Below are positions 22,166 through 33,060 of a DNA stretch of 64,000 nt, piece by piece. The stretch covers positions 5,238,501 to 5,302,500 of the forward strand of contig JAHDVF020000016.1 in the NCBI GenBank assembly GCA_022606425.2, read 5' to 3'. Positions within the stretch are counted from its first letter, which is position 1; every line of letters begins with the position of its first letter. Position numbers and translations under genes: made by a program. The notes beneath the pieces were generated by a model that saw only the letters and a program-made list of their open reading frames with translations, ran no database searches and was not told where the DNA came from. This DNA is from Lepidostoma basale (taxonomy: Eukaryota > Arthropoda > Insecta > Trichoptera > Lepidostomatidae).

Positions 22166-23495
22166 ATATTGAAAAACTTACATAGTAAATCAGTGTGATT
22201 ATTTAAACACTTGTATCGCAGGAAAAAACTATTGAAATACATAATATTGAATAAGAGAGAGCAGTATTCTACCTTTTTACCGTCGAACGATTATTTTTTT
22301 GCATTCTTGGACTGATTCTGCTGTCCCAAATTGACATCTTGAATTTTGCAACGTGTATAATTTTCCTTTGTGGACAATAAATTATACGATTTATATTCCA
22401 GTCCTTTCAATCTGAGATCGGTATGATGTACATAAGGATATATTTTGATTGAAATTATGACGTGTGGGGAACAGCATTCTGTATATATATTTTTTTCCTT
22501 TTTTTGACCGACACTCCTTAACATTCGGGTCTTCGGTCAATTTCACTGTTCGATCTCATCTCTTACGCCAATTTGTGATCCCTTATGTTATTATTTATAA
22601 GACTTCATAAATGATCTTTCGTTAAAAAATTACATCAAACCAGACGGTGTTATTCACAGTGCCATTACTTTGAAAGGAGTATATTATCACTCATTTTTTT
22701 ATATATAATTTAATGATTTTACTGCGAACTCTTAATGGAAGTTCATTTTAAATTATAATTAAATTCAACTATTTTTTACTAACTACTACGGGATGAATGT
22801 TTCACCTTGTGAAGTCGTTTTTTGGTGTCTTCGCAATTTCCATTTAACACAATAAAACTTCTTTAAAACAGACATGATTAATAATATTAAATAAAAAAAT
22901 GTTGAGTTTTACATCATTGTTCAATTATAACAAAAAAAAATATTTATAAAGCTCCGTTTGTATAAATTAATCATTTGAAGGGCGCTGAAGTAAATACTCC
23001 ACGTAACAAACCGGTCAGAGAATAGTAATATAAAATAAATAAATTAAATGACTTATATAAATAAGAGATCAACATCAAGAAAACATAAGATTATGTTAAA
23101 AAATATTTTAAAAATAATACAAAAAATAAATATTTCATATTGCTTAGTGCACACTAAGTATTCTTTTTAGAATGCTTTCAAACATTTTTTTCTTTCATAT
23201 CACAAAACTTCTGTTAAGATATGAAATAATATATTAGCACTTTTCGGCGTTCTTGTATTTCGAACCTTGTCCGTATATTCCCGATAATATGAAAATTTCG
23301 ATAATGTTTAAATCTGTGTGCTCTGTGGGGGTTATTTAATGATTTATAACATTTATTTGTCTTCTTGTTTCTCAAAATAATTATAACAACTCGTCATATT
23401 GCTTTAAAAAACGTCTTTCCGAAAAAATAGCGTGTTATTTTTTTTTTTATCTAAATATTTTAATATTAAACTATAATTTGTCACGATAATTAATT
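22166..23495. other. AT-rich DNA, nothing firmly recognised
   Basis: 22905-22925 matches the FB-A tail (TTGAGTTTTACATCATTGTT), suggesting an eroded copy. No gene is supported. Confidence 0.45.
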
Positions 23496-23499
23496 GCAG

Positions 23500-23640
23500 T
23501 ATTGTACTCTGTTAAACATTTGATAATGCCTAAGAAAGGCAAAACATGTCATTCTCATGAATTATAATAAAACTTCTAGAAAACGGACGTTTTCATTCGC
23601 AGTAATCCACCAAGGTTATTCCAAACATGACAAACCAAAT
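23500..23640. mobile_element. Foldback FB-A, right arm
   Basis: ACATTTGATAATGCCTAAGA, then AAACATGTCATTC and TAATAAAACTTCTAGAAAAC, then GGACGTTTTCATTCG. The left arm is missing. Confidence 0.75.
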
Positions 23641-23654
23641 AATGAAAACAAAAA

Positions 23655-23850
23655 AAAAATATACAAAATTTATTTATTATTATGTGTTTAGTGTGCTTCC
23701 ACTTGTGTTTATGTTCGACCTGTTTCGGCAGCTTGCTGCCTTCATCTGACCTCTTGACCAGACGATGGCAGCAAGCTGACGAAACCGGTCGAACATAAAC
23801 ACAAGTGGAAGCACACTAAACACATCATAATAAAGACATTTTGTATCAAT
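23655..23850. mobile_element. Foldback FB-I
   Basis: Near-perfect hairpin: GTGTTTAGTGTGCTTCCACT..GTTCGACC and the inverse GGTCGAACATAAACAC..AGTGGAAGCACACTAAACAC. The arms carry CAGATGA or CAGACGA, stem II GGCAGC/GCTG.C, GAA, ACAGGT or ACCGGT, then C. The hammerhead order is kept with U4 changed to A. Confidence 0.85.
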
Positions 23851-23859
23851 CTACTTTGG

Positions 23860-24235
23860 GAATTAATTAAACATTGTTAAGACCACTTTTTTAATAAAAA
23901 AAATATCAAAATACACGACATGTTTCAGAGGATACCTCCTCCATCTTCAGGTGTAAAAAATATTTATTATTTTAAATATTATTAAATAAATAATTTTAAT
24001 TAAAAATTAATTTTAAATATTATCTGTTGTAGAGAAGTCGAAGTTCCACACCGAAATGTAGCACCGAGAAGTAGAAGAAGAATATACTTTGGGAATTAAA
24101 AAAACATTGTTTAGACCAGTTTGAAGATGGAGGTATCCTCTGAAACATGTCGTGTATTTTGATATTTTTTTATTAAAAAAGTGGTCTAAACAATGTTTAA
24201 TTAATTCTCAAAGTAGATTACTATGGAGTTCCACA
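23860..24235. mobile_element. Foldback FB-J
   Basis: Arms AACATTGTTAAGACCACTTT..GACATGTTTCAGAGGATACC and their inverse at 24118-24230 (CATGTCGTGTATTTTGATAT..AGTGGTCTAAACAATGTTTA). The loop region 23960-24110 holds additional AT-rich sequence. Confidence 0.85.
23913..23954 (-). ncRNA. Hammerhead-like motif, FB-J left arm
   Basis: Minus strand: stem I ACAC/GTGT (4 bp), core CTGAAGA, unpaired T, stem II GGAGG/CCTCT (one G-U pair), GAA, palindromic stem III ACATGT, then C. All required single-stranded bases match CUGANGA..GAA. Confidence 0.7.
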
Positions 24236-24790
24236 GTGTTAATGCCTTAACTTTCATCATTTTGTATGAAAAAAAAATTTGTGTTCATTATTAAAAATGA
24301 ACTTCTAAGAAGAACTTATTCTCTTTATTTAAAATGAACCAAGAAATTTCAATTAGAAACATTAATTATTTTATGGCTCTTTCCTATTATTTAATTGACG
24401 TTGCTGATTTTCAATTTCCTATTCGTGTCATATGTAGGGAACACAAGCTTAATATAGTCAATTAATCAACGTTATTTAACCCGGTCACAGAATGCAGTAA
24501 TTGGTGTCATGAGTCAACGTGACTCAGGATTAAATTAAATCTTTATATCACCCATTGTCGCTCGAGTGACCTTAGAGGCTGTACAACTATTGTTAATGAT
24601 AGTCATCTGTCATTATTGCCCTTGTATTGCGGACTCACATCGCGAGTATATGCTATACGGACAATGAGATGCTATGCAGTTTTATTGTATACCGGTAATT
24701 CAATGTTACAATATATGTACAATGCTTTGCAAAAGTTTTAGACCATTATTTATTTAATAAGAAATTCATAATGTAAATGGAATCGTACAA
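24236..24790. other. Unassigned DNA
   Basis: No frame, repeat or palindrome stands out. Confidence 0.5.
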
Positions 24791-24794
24791 TACT

Positions 24795-24870
24795 GCATTA
24801 TCAAATGTTTAACAGACATTTGATAATGCCTTAGAAAGACGAAACATGTCATTCCATTAAAATATAATAA
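24795..24870. mobile_element. Foldback FB-A, right arm
   Basis: ACATTTGATAATGCCTTAGA, GACGAAACATGTCATTCC and AATATAATAAAACT. It abuts the tail of the next RTE copy. Confidence 0.75.
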
Positions 24871-25625
24871 AACTAACTAATTAACTATCACACCGTCTCT
24901 CCAAAGGGGTAGGCAGAAAGAGTGGACTGCCACACTTTTTTTTTCCTGACATACTTCTTCTCTCGATTCATATATCCTATCATGCACGCACGTCGTTTCT
25001 TCGACACTTCACATAACCGACATTTGATATCCGATTAATTTGATCGTGCCACGTTTTTCCCTTCACCTTCATCTTTTCTAGCCCCGTTCACGTCGTTTAT
25101 ATGTATCATTCTTTCCATGTGACCAAACCATCTTAACGACACTTTAATTTGCAACGCATCCACTTTTTATAATTGCATTTGACACTCTTTGACACTGAAT
25201 TGAAGCTTGGAGCTGGCAAGAAAAATATGAAAGTAGGATAAATGTCGTAGAAATCAGATCACTGAGAAGAACGTGCGGGAAAACGATATATGATAAAATA
25301 CCGAACGACGAAATAAGGAAGAAATGTAAGGCAGATGATTGCATCATAAATAAAATTAAAAAAAGGATCCCTGAGATGATTTGGACGTATGGAACGAATG
25401 AACGAGAGAATAATGGTTAAAAATTTGTATACAAGCAGTGTGAATGGAAAGAAAAGCCGAGGAAGACACGCATGGCATGACCAAATTAATCAAATACTGA
25501 AAATAGTCGAGCGTGCATGTTACGATGTATGAATGTGGAGGAAGATAGAGAGGTATGTCAGGATATCATATGCAGATGAACACATTCGTCTAAGAGATCT
25601 CATTTCAACTACATTTATTATATTT
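24871..25625 (-). pseudogene. GTTA-tailed RTE copy interrupted by a second copy in reverse
   Basis: 24871-25195 reads as a minus-strand 3' fragment (tail AACTAACTAATTAAC, then the complement of the AYP.GET. end). Its upstream continuation, ACATTCGTCTAAGAGATCTC, reappears only at 25577-25625. Between them is a plus-strand copy of the same family. Confidence 0.75.
25196..25576 (+). pseudogene. GTTA-tailed RTE-like fragment nested in a sister copy
   Basis: It resembles the 27584 copy from GGAAGCGAAGCATGGAACTG onward (here GAAGCTTGGAGCTGGCAAG), through GGATCCCTGAGATGATTTGG to GAATGTGGAGGAAGATAGAG. Its 3' tail is missing. Frameshifts are frequent. Confidence 0.75.
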
Positions 25626-25911
25626 TCATTAAAACTTTTAATTTGTATTACCATTCAAATAATATATATTATAAAACCAAAATATGTTGTTGGCACTTGA
25701 GAAATGTAGAATAAAGCTATATTCAAAGCAAACATTAATTGTGTAACGAGTATTTAGAACATAAACAGTCACACAGAACACATAACACAGTCGGGATGAG
25801 CAGAAAACTTAGTTAATCTGCGCGAATCTATTATTAAACTAGGTCAACATACGTGTCACGAAGCGATGGAGATGTCGTTAGTTCTGAATTCAGAATGCAT
25901 TTCAAGAGTTA
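25626..25911. other. Unassigned DNA
   Basis: Nothing recognisable as gene or repeat. Confidence 0.5.
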
Positions 25912-26172
25912 GCATATGAAGACTACAGGGGAAAAACAAGGAATGTCAGTTAAAATTCAAAATAAATGTAATAATGCCATCTAGCGGCATTTGTACGTAT
26001 CTATCCACAGTAAAATTTTCATACTCAAAAATCATGTGTGTCATCGACTATGGCCAGATAATCGATTGCTAATTGCTAAGAAATAAATAGACTTTGATTC
26101 GCTTTATTCTCAATTTATTCAAATTAACCTTCTACTGACATTCCTTGTTTTCCCCCTGTAGTCTTCATATGC
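25912..26172. mobile_element. MITE with 39-bp inverted ends
   Basis: The left end GCATATGAAGACTACAGGGG and the inverted right end agree over about 39 bp with one mismatch, continuing AAAACAAGGAATGTCAGT. 261 bp, non-coding. An inner CAGGGG flanked by TA on both sides could be the true Tc1/mariner-type end, making the outer 14 bp part of the target; both readings fit. Confidence 0.75.
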
Positions 26173-26289
26173 ATTATAGTGAGCGCGCGTTCATTGCGAG
26201 AAGCATAACTTCAACTTCTATACTAGGTATTTCGTCACTTTTAGCTCACACAGAAAAATAATAAGTTTTGGTTATCAGTGTTCTCCTTG

Positions 26290-26525
26290 GTCTAAGTCAG
26301 GGATCGGAAGGAGCGGATCGCGAGCCGCATGCGGTTCTTTGCATAGACGTGTGCGGCTTTTCGAAAATAAACTCCAATTTCACTTCATCTCAAGCAGCCT
26401 AAAACTAGCTTTTGATATTCTCACAATATTTGGTTCTACATATTATATATTGTATTATATATGCGAACAAATATTCTCAATTATGAACCAAATAAAAAAT
26501 AAACTAAAGCAGAATAACGGATGAA
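26290..26525 (+). mobile_element. hAT transposon remnant, internally deleted
   Basis: The left edge CAGGGATCGGAAGGAGC, followed by GAGCCGCATGCGGTTCTTTG, is a hAT-type terminus. It is joined directly to the end of a transposase frame reading LAFDILTIFGSTYYIL then CEQIFSIMNQIKNKLKQ, the hAT dimerisation-domain pattern (FGSTY..CE..FS.MN.IKN). The catalytic region is absent. Confidence 0.65.
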
Positions 26526-26536
26526 AACTATTATAA

Positions 26537-26756
26537 GTAACTAACTAACCAAACTAACCATCAAGCCGTTTCCCCGGAGGGATAGGCAGAGAGGCCGGAT
26601 CGCCGCATTGTTTTATCCTGGCATAATTCTCACGCTTCTTCTACATTCACACATCGTGACATGCGAGCAATTGATTAATGTGGTCATGCCATGTATTCCT
26701 TGGCCTTCCTCGACTTCTTTTCCCATTCACACTACTTGTATATATCTTTTTAACCA
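26537..26756 (-). pseudogene. GTTA-tailed RTE-like 3' fragment
   Basis: Tail complement GTAACTAACTAACC, then the complement of the conserved AYP.G.TA end and the HDQINQ region (GGTCATGCCATGTATTCC). It ends at an (AAT)n tract. Confidence 0.75.
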
Positions 26757-26786
26757 TTCAATAATAATAATAATAATAATAATAAA
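26757..26786. repeat. (AAT)n microsatellite
   Basis: Nine or so AAT units; a mirrored ATT run lies at 26885-26905. Confidence 0.9.
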
Positions 26787-26902
26787 AAATTTAAAAAATG
26801 CAGCGTTCACATTTAGATTTAAAACACGTCTTAATGCGCCCTTGAGGTGATTCCATCACAAAAACGGCGCTTTAAAAGTTAGCATATTATTATTATTATT
26901 AT

Positions 26903-26990
26903 TAAGGCAAAACACGCCGCTCCCAAAAAAACATTCTCTGAAAGTCGCACGTTTTCATGTATATAAATTATTTAATACGAGGCTTTATAG
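26903..26990. mobile_element. Foldback FB-A, degenerate right arm
   Basis: AAGGCAAAACACGCCGCTCC, then CATTCTCTGAAAGTCGCACG and TTTTCATG follow the order of the FB-A right arm with many changes. Confidence 0.5.
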
Positions 26991-27583
26991 AAATGTTTAA
27001 GAAACAATACATTAGTGTTGTTAAATAAATATTTTTATCATTTATTAATAAAAATCAACAGAATCAATGATTTTAATTTATCTTATTAAATTTACTTTTA
27101 TTTCGCCGTTTACTTTGATTTATCTAGAGATTTACTTGTATTTGGATCTGCAGAATTAAGACACACGCCACCTGAAGATGGAAATAGAGAGATAGGTTTT
27201 AGAGAATACATTGAAGAAACTGTATAAATTGACTATCAACCATCTTAATATAAAAGTTCACAAAGTGACTTACTCGGGGGAATTGTTCGGTATATATATT
27301 ATGTAGATGTAGACATGCGAAGGCAAACTTTGAAAGAACAAGTCGTTCAAAAATGTTTACCAGTACTTATGGAAGTTTAACACAATAATAAAACGCGGTA
27401 CTTTATTTTTGTCACTTTCTTATTGATTTAACAGAATAAATTATATCATATTATGGGCGTACTACTAAAACTATGTAACTCGTAATTTGGCGGTTTTGGG
27501 TAATTAAAAAAATGGTGTGTTCGTCGAAAGGATTTGTGAGGGATCAATGATATAAATAGGTATTATAAAATATTATTTCTATA
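26991..27583. other. Unassigned AT-rich DNA
   Basis: No supported gene. Confidence 0.5.
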
Positions 27584-28120
27584 ATGAATTTATCAATGAA
27601 AGGGAAAACGGCCGTTCACAATGGAGTTCTGGTCCCTACCCTAATGTATGGAAGCGAAGCATGGAACTGGCAGAAGAAGGATGAAAGTAGAATAAATGCG
27701 GTAGAAATGAGGTCCCTAAGACGTATGTGTGTTAGAACGATTTACGACAGAATCTCAAATGCTGATATAAGAAAGGAATGTAGAGCGGAAGAAGGTATTA
27801 TGAACAAAATTATGAAAGGATCGCTGCGCTGGTTCGGACATATGGAACGCATGGATGGAGAAAGAATGGTTAAGAAAGTATACGTTAATGATGTAAATGG
27901 GGTACGAAGTCGAGGCAGACCGAGGAAAACATGGCATGACCAAATTAATCAAATTTTAAAGGTTGGTCATGTTAGAAGTCGGAGGAATCGACGTGCGTGT
28001 ATGACTCGTTGTCTGAATGTGGAGGAAGAGGTTTGCCAGGATAAAGTAGTGTGGCGGTCCATTCTCTCTGCCTACCCCTGCGGGGAAACGGCGTGATGGT
28101 TTGTTTGTTTGTTTGTTTTT
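27584..28120 (+). pseudogene. GTTA-tailed RTE-like LINE: best-preserved C-terminal ORF
   Basis: A continuous 170-codon frame (27584-28096) covers the C-terminal domain of an RTE-like RT: TAVHNGVLVPTLMYGSEAWN, EMRSLRRMCVRTIYDR, GSLRWFGHMERMDGERMVK, RGRPRKTWHDQINQIL, RRACMTRCLNVEEE and VVWRSILSAYPCGETA, then stop. The tail is (GTTT)n here rather than (GTTA)n. Endonuclease and RT are missing, as expected after 5' truncation, so this is not a functional gene. It is the reference copy for the family in this window. Confidence 0.9.
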
Positions 28121-28418
28121 TATTTCTTGACTCTTTTATTGAAAATTTCATAAATAGTTAAGTCGTTAACGTGGAAACAAAATAATACTAGTAATCTATG
28201 TAGGTATCTTAATTCACTACGTCTTTGAGTTTCGCATAAAGTTATTCTTCTGTGCAAGAAAACGAGAACTTGAATTCATTGTATCATAGTAATCACGGTT
28301 ACAGCATGACAATGGTATACATTTGAAACTAAGAACCTCATTTTCTGAGAAATGAGAATGTTGAGATACCTGATTATATATTATAATAGTATTGAGCCTG
28401 CGATATTCAATATAATAT
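28121..28418. other. Unassigned DNA
   Basis: Nothing recognised. Confidence 0.5.
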
Positions 28419-28419
28419 C

Positions 28420-28550
28420 TAACTAACTAACTAACTAACTATCACGCCGTCTCCCCGAAAGGATAGACAGAACGAATGGACTGCCACACTTTTCTTTCCC
28501 GACATATTTTTATCGCTTTCTCAACATTCATACATCGTGTCATGCAATCC
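28420..28550 (-). pseudogene. GTTA-tailed RTE-like 3' fragment
   Basis: Six AACT units, then the complement of the family's last 40 codons (RCMNVEKAIKICRERKVWQS and AYPFGETA). It breaks at CATGCAATCC, where a different repeat (AATCCAACACCAGCAAAAAC, also near 30200 and 30310) begins. Confidence 0.8.
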
Positions 28551-29035
28551 AACACCAGCAAAAACTTTAAAATATTTTTGAAGAATTTATTCAAATTGTC
28601 ATTGTTGATTGTTGTTGTTTGCGAGCTTAGCAATGGCAATGGTTGCAAGCGTAGTAATGGATATAATAAGTGTTTTATAATTAAATCATTTAAAAATATA
28701 TTATATTTAAAAACCTCAAAATCCACAGCCAATACGAAGATAAACTATATAAATATAGAAATAGTAGACTTGGGAACAATAAAGATGTCGAATCTATAAT
28801 ACTTTTATAATAGTTGGGACACGTGACGTAGAGAAATATATCTTATTCCTCCTCTGATCCCCCTGGGAGGGATTGTGTTGCACTTTGAAGCTGACAAAAG
28901 GCGGATGTTATAGCTTCACAACACAGGGGCTTTGGGGTAAGCATAGGGCATAGATATTTCCCCTTTTGTGATGGCAACCTATTTATCAAGCTGTTTTTTT
29001 TTTACCATTTTACGGTATACTTTTCAGTTTTAAAA
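28551..29035. other. Unassigned DNA
   Basis: 28850-28980 is somewhat GC-richer; no frame can be supported. Confidence 0.45.
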
Positions 29036-29039
29036 TATG

Positions 29040-29200
29040 AAAACGTATGATTTCTAGAAGTTATATTTTTTGGAAATTACGTGTTCCTCCTTGCTAAGGC
29101 ATTATCAAACATTTGATAATCCCTTATTGTATATGAAAAATATATGTAATCAATAAAACGTATTCTACGAATGAAAACGTCTTTTGTTCTAGAAGTTTTA
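29040..29200. mobile_element. Foldback FB-A, degenerate
   Basis: TTTCTAGAAGTTATATTTT..CTTGCTAAGGCATTATCAAA, then CATTTGATAATCCCTTATTG. The right arm has lost its outer portion. Confidence 0.65.
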
Positions 29201-29264
29201 TTTATTTTAGTCTTATTTAAAGCACAAAACAAAGCTATCATTAATATACAAATTGAGTTAAGAA

Positions 29265-29326
29265 CAGTGTGGCGATACATAATTCTGCCTACCCCTTCGG
29301 AGATACAGCGTGATGGTTAGTTAGTT
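29265..29326 (+). mobile_element. GTTA-tailed RTE-like 3' stub
   Basis: Final codons (AYPF.) plus GATGGTTAGTTAG. Confidence 0.75.
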
Positions 29327-29798
29327 TTTTTTGTATTATACGTATTGATGAGTTAAGTTTTATTGTACAGAAACGGAAAATTGTGTTTTTTGACAGAAAA
29401 TCATTATGATCCCAAAAATGTCTACGGCTGATATAAAGTTTCAAATTTGAAAAAAATATATTATTGTAATTTTGATGATAGATTAATACGCGTATTAAAA
29501 TCCGTAAGAAAGTATTTATAAATTATCTGTTGAAAATTAAACTTTCAAGTTGAAACCAAAATGAAGTTATTAATGAACAGATTATTTACTGGAAGCTTAT
29601 AAAAGCTGTTGGCTACAAACGAATCAAATTAATTCCACAAAACTTTATAAAACTTTCCAAAAACTCAACAACCCAAAAAACAGATCGATATCATTGATTG
29701 GATATTATCTTTTGTTACGCTATGAATATCTTTCTTAAAATATCTATATCATATCGTTGAGTCAAAAAACGTTGACGTTGAGTCAAAAATAGCTTAAA
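29327..29798. other. Unassigned AT-rich DNA
   Basis: Nothing recognised. Confidence 0.5.
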
Positions 29799-29799
29799 A

Positions 29800-29870
29800 A
29801 AAACTAACTTACTAATCATCACGCCGTCTCCCAGAAGGGGTAGGCAGAAATATTGGACTGCAACATTTTA
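29800..29870 (-). mobile_element. GTTA-tailed RTE-like 3' stub
   Basis: AACTAACTTACTAATCATCA, then the complement of the last codons; it ends at 29870. Confidence 0.7.
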
Positions 29871-30136
29871 ACCGATGCGGCACTCCATCCATCTCTTTTC
29901 GACCCCGCAGGAGACGCGGTGTTGATGGGTTGCGAACTTCATTGCCACCAATAGGCATCTCCCACGCACACTTAGATCGTCCAACGTCCACAAAATAAAT
30001 TTAAAACAAATAATATAAAATCCAATGATATAAAATAAAATATCAAAATAAAAATAATATGACACATAATGTTATTTTAGATGGTGCACATGTTGTCAGC
30101 TTGACGATCTGGACTTTTGTGTTTATTTAATTTATA
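29871..30136. other. Unassigned DNA with a GC-rich patch
   Basis: 29880-30000 is GC-richer (CGACCCCGCAGGAGACGCGG) and may be a further repeat, but no family is recognisable. Confidence 0.35.
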
Positions 30137-30335
30137 TTCCACGTATCCACTGTTATTTTAAATAACTGTAATTAGGCACTTAAAAAAATCCAACTCTAGC
30201 AAGAACTTCAAAATGTAATCAAATTATGAATTTAATTTAAAATAATTTATTACTCCACGTATCCACCGTTTTTTTAGTTAACTGTAATGAGGCACTTAAA
30301 ACAATCCAACAGCAGCAAGAACTTTAAAATATTAG
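30137..30335 (+). repeat. Diverged tandem pair, about 115-bp period
   Basis: TTCCACGTATCCACTGTTAT..TAGGCACTTAAA..AATCCAAC recurs as CTCCACGTATCCACCGTTTT..GAGGCACTTAAA..AATCCAAC. The last part also occurs at 28545-28575, so it belongs to a dispersed repeat. Confidence 0.75.
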
Positions 30336-31255
30336 TTAAAAAAATATTCAAATTGTGATTGGAACAAATAATGAAGATATTTATTTTAACACCTGTCAAA
30401 ATTCTTTATAAAAAAGGATTTTTTATTATTTTAATAACTAATTTCAGTCGATGAAATTTCTCGTCCTTTGTCGTCTGACAAAATAATTACTGTCGATTTC
30501 TGTATGCGTTTTTTGTAAAATGCAGTTTGGGTAACCAAAATAACTTAAATCAATTTAGATAATTTTAGTATTGGTAAAGCACTTTGAAGGTTTTCCACAA
30601 GAATTTGACTCAATGTTTTTTGATTGTATGGACGATATAATGAAGTATATTATTAGTTAAGTGGAATTTAGGTTTAAAATTGAATGTGTTTTGAAAGAGT
30701 GATAAGAAAGCGGCAAATAAAGTACCAATGGGCAGCCGACCACTAGTAAATCCATCTTAAAGATGGCGAGCTGGACATCAAGATCCCAGAGACAGGCTCC
30801 AAAACGTGACAGGACAAAGTCGTAAATAAACAGAAAAATAAGAAGAATCGAACGTATGTAAACAACTTGCAAACGTAAGGAGTGTTTTGAATTTAATTTC
30901 CACTTGTAAAACGAGATATCGGATATCGAATCCCGGGACTGTTCCCTGGTGACGCTTCTATCCCGGAGAACAGTCAGTGCCGGTAATTGGATCGTAGTCT
31001 TATTTGCAGGTTGGGGAATAAAATACTACGAATTAAAATATCCAACAAAATACTATAATCGTTTTAATTGGAACCGCTACGTAGCCGAGCTAACATTCCC
31101 CAGATAACACGAACTACGTAAGTAACAATTAAGACGATGTTCTGAGATAATTTTAATTTTAAGAGGACGATTATACACAATAAAAAAATTAAAATTACTT
31201 TTAATTAATTAGTAATTTAAAAAAAATTAAATTGTTTATAACTATTCAAATCTGT
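30336..31255. other. Single-copy DNA, no gene supported
   Basis: 30930-30985 contains GACTGTTC and GAACAGTC as a short inverted pair in a GC-rich patch; meaning unknown. Confidence 0.4.
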
Positions 31256-31261
31256 ATTTAT

Positions 31262-31600
31262 TCTTTTAAATCTATTTCATCGCCTTCAAAGTACTCCCCT
31301 CTCGATACAACACACTTATGTCAACGTTTTTTCCAATCCTCGAAATAATTGTTAAAGTAGCGTTTCGGAATGGCCTTTAGGGCGCGCAGCGATTCGGTTC
31401 TTATCTCTTCAATCGTATCAAAACGGCGTCCCCGGAACGGTCTCCTAAGCTTAGAGAATAGCCAGAAATCACACGGTGCTAATTCAGGCAAATACGATGG
31501 TTGTGGAACGATACGAGTTTCATTTTTATCATTTGAGCATTGTTTCACAGACTTCAACGCGACGCTGTTTTTCCATAAAATTAAGTCTCATTGGCACCAA
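31262..31600 (-). pseudogene. mariner transposase remnant, internally deleted
   Basis: The minus-strand frame reads QPSYLPELAPCDFWLFSKLR, then RFDTIEEIRTESLRALKAIP and FEDWKKR. This is the catalytic C-terminal part of mariner transposases (the D of LAPCDFW is the last acidic residue of D34D). A TGA replaces the usual Trp after WKKR. Just upstream, RRVEVCETMLK is joined almost directly to it, so about 100 codons between the helix-turn-helix side and the catalytic block are deleted. Non-functional. Confidence 0.85.
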
Positions 31601-32405
31601 ACGGGATTTCAATATTTTCGATTCCATCAATTTAAAAGTTTGGCTACATATTTAGGATGATGCATGTAAGAACACACAACTATTGCATTAAATATAACGT
31701 ATTATTATATGTTAATACTAGAAACTAATTTAAAAAATAAGAATGAATTATTCAGCGTTATTTCGTGCGGGTTTGGTGTGACAGTGATTTAATTAAATTT
31801 CGTTAATTATAAGCGAGTACAGCAAGGCAAATTTCACCGAACTAAAATATTATGCATAAAAAACAGCGTAATAAAAATCCAAACAAACAAATAAAAAAAA
31901 TACGAATACAATGAGAAAGGGCTGTGAAGGTTCATTCGAATATTAATTGCTTATGATTTAAGGTCATCTTTAGCACCCGGCCGGTACAACGAACCGTAAA
32001 CTTGCCCGACACACATACACACACACACACACATCCATGCACACATCCGCGCATATTTTTGTGTATCGCGACGAAATAAAAGTTTTAGGATCACGTCCTC
32101 TGGCGGTAATCCGGCGAGAAGTACCTACCTAAATAATTCCGCGGCGGGCACTGCGCAGGAATGTGCGACAGTCATGTCGGGACAAAAGCTCTAAGTAACG
32201 AAGCAATTAAGTAAACTACCCAAACAGGGCATGGGCAAGCACGCCAACTGTCACCCGTGACGCGGGCACTACCGATTATCCGGGGTCCTTTACCCGGCGA
32301 CGGATTAAGCCAAAATCTGCATCTCACGTATTTGCGTTCATGATAAGTTCAAGCTCTAATCTTATCGTTTCCGTTCTACCAAATATATATTTAACACCAC
32401 GAATA
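31601..32405. other. Single-copy DNA with a GC-rich patch and (CA)n
   Basis: 31970-32330 is distinctly GC-rich, with a CACACA run at 32004-32030. No repeat family is seen. It is a candidate host regulatory or exon region, but no frame is recognisable. Confidence 0.35.
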
Positions 32406-32409
32406 CCTT

Positions 32410-32750
32410 CATTCGAAGACACTGAAGACGATAGCAGGACAAGACACTGAGAGATCGCGTGAGGAACACCAGAATAAGAGAGATATGTGAGGTTGAGGAT
32501 ATTATTGGATGGAGCAGACAGCGAAAAAGGGACCGGTACGGTCATGTTCAAAGAATGGACACCACCAGACTCCCCTATATTGCATTGCATAATCAGCCTC
32601 ATGCGACTCGTCCTCGTCCTCGAGAGCGAGACTCTCCACACTATGGTCTGATGATATAAGGAAAATTGATGGTAAATGGATGCAGCAGGCGCACGATAGG
32701 AATGTGTAGAGTACAGAAGATGCCTATTTCCAGCAATGGACGGCATCAGT
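32410..32750 (+). pseudogene. RTE-like C-terminal fragment (family 4)
   Basis: The frames read NTRIREICEVEDIIGWSRQR, YGHVQRMDTTRLPYIALHNQ and, after frame changes, WSDDIRKIDGKWMQQAHDRN and STEDAYFQQWTASV, a complete RTE-like C-terminal order. Same family as 33597-33945 (minus) and related to 6486-6985. Confidence 0.8.
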
Positions 32751-32754
32751 TGTA

Positions 32755-33060
32755 TCTTATCCTTTCGTCGTTTCCTCATTACTGAATGCCGTGATTTATG
32801 GAACTGCCCGTGCCTAAAACAAAACGCCTCTCTGTTCCCCGCAGCCCGCATCACCGTGTAGAGGTTTCTCCCCGTCATCTCCTTAATCTGGTCACACCAC
32901 CGCGCAGGAGATCTGATCTTTTACCTGGAAAACACTTCCTGTGACAATCCTTTTTTCCAGGTTACCAAGCTCTCTCCTGGAAATGTGACCAAAGAAACTT
33001 TTCTCGCCAACAGATAGTCTAACTGTTATTTTGAGTTCATTAAGGACTGAGTTGAACAAG
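32755..33060 (-). pseudogene. RTE-like C-terminal fragment, frameshifted (another family)
   Basis: On the minus strand LSVGEKSFFGHISRRELGNL and EKRIVTGSVFQ, then after a shift RWCDQIKEMTGRNLYTVMRA and GNREAF. The FGHI..R block and RW.DQIKE..G pattern identify it. It sits back to back with the plus-strand copy. Confidence 0.7.

Noticed and set aside
32324..32878. 184-codon minus-strand frame as a single protein
   Set aside because: Its N-terminal part matches an RTE-like fragment but the rest is antisense to the plus-strand RTE copy, so it is a chance fusion.
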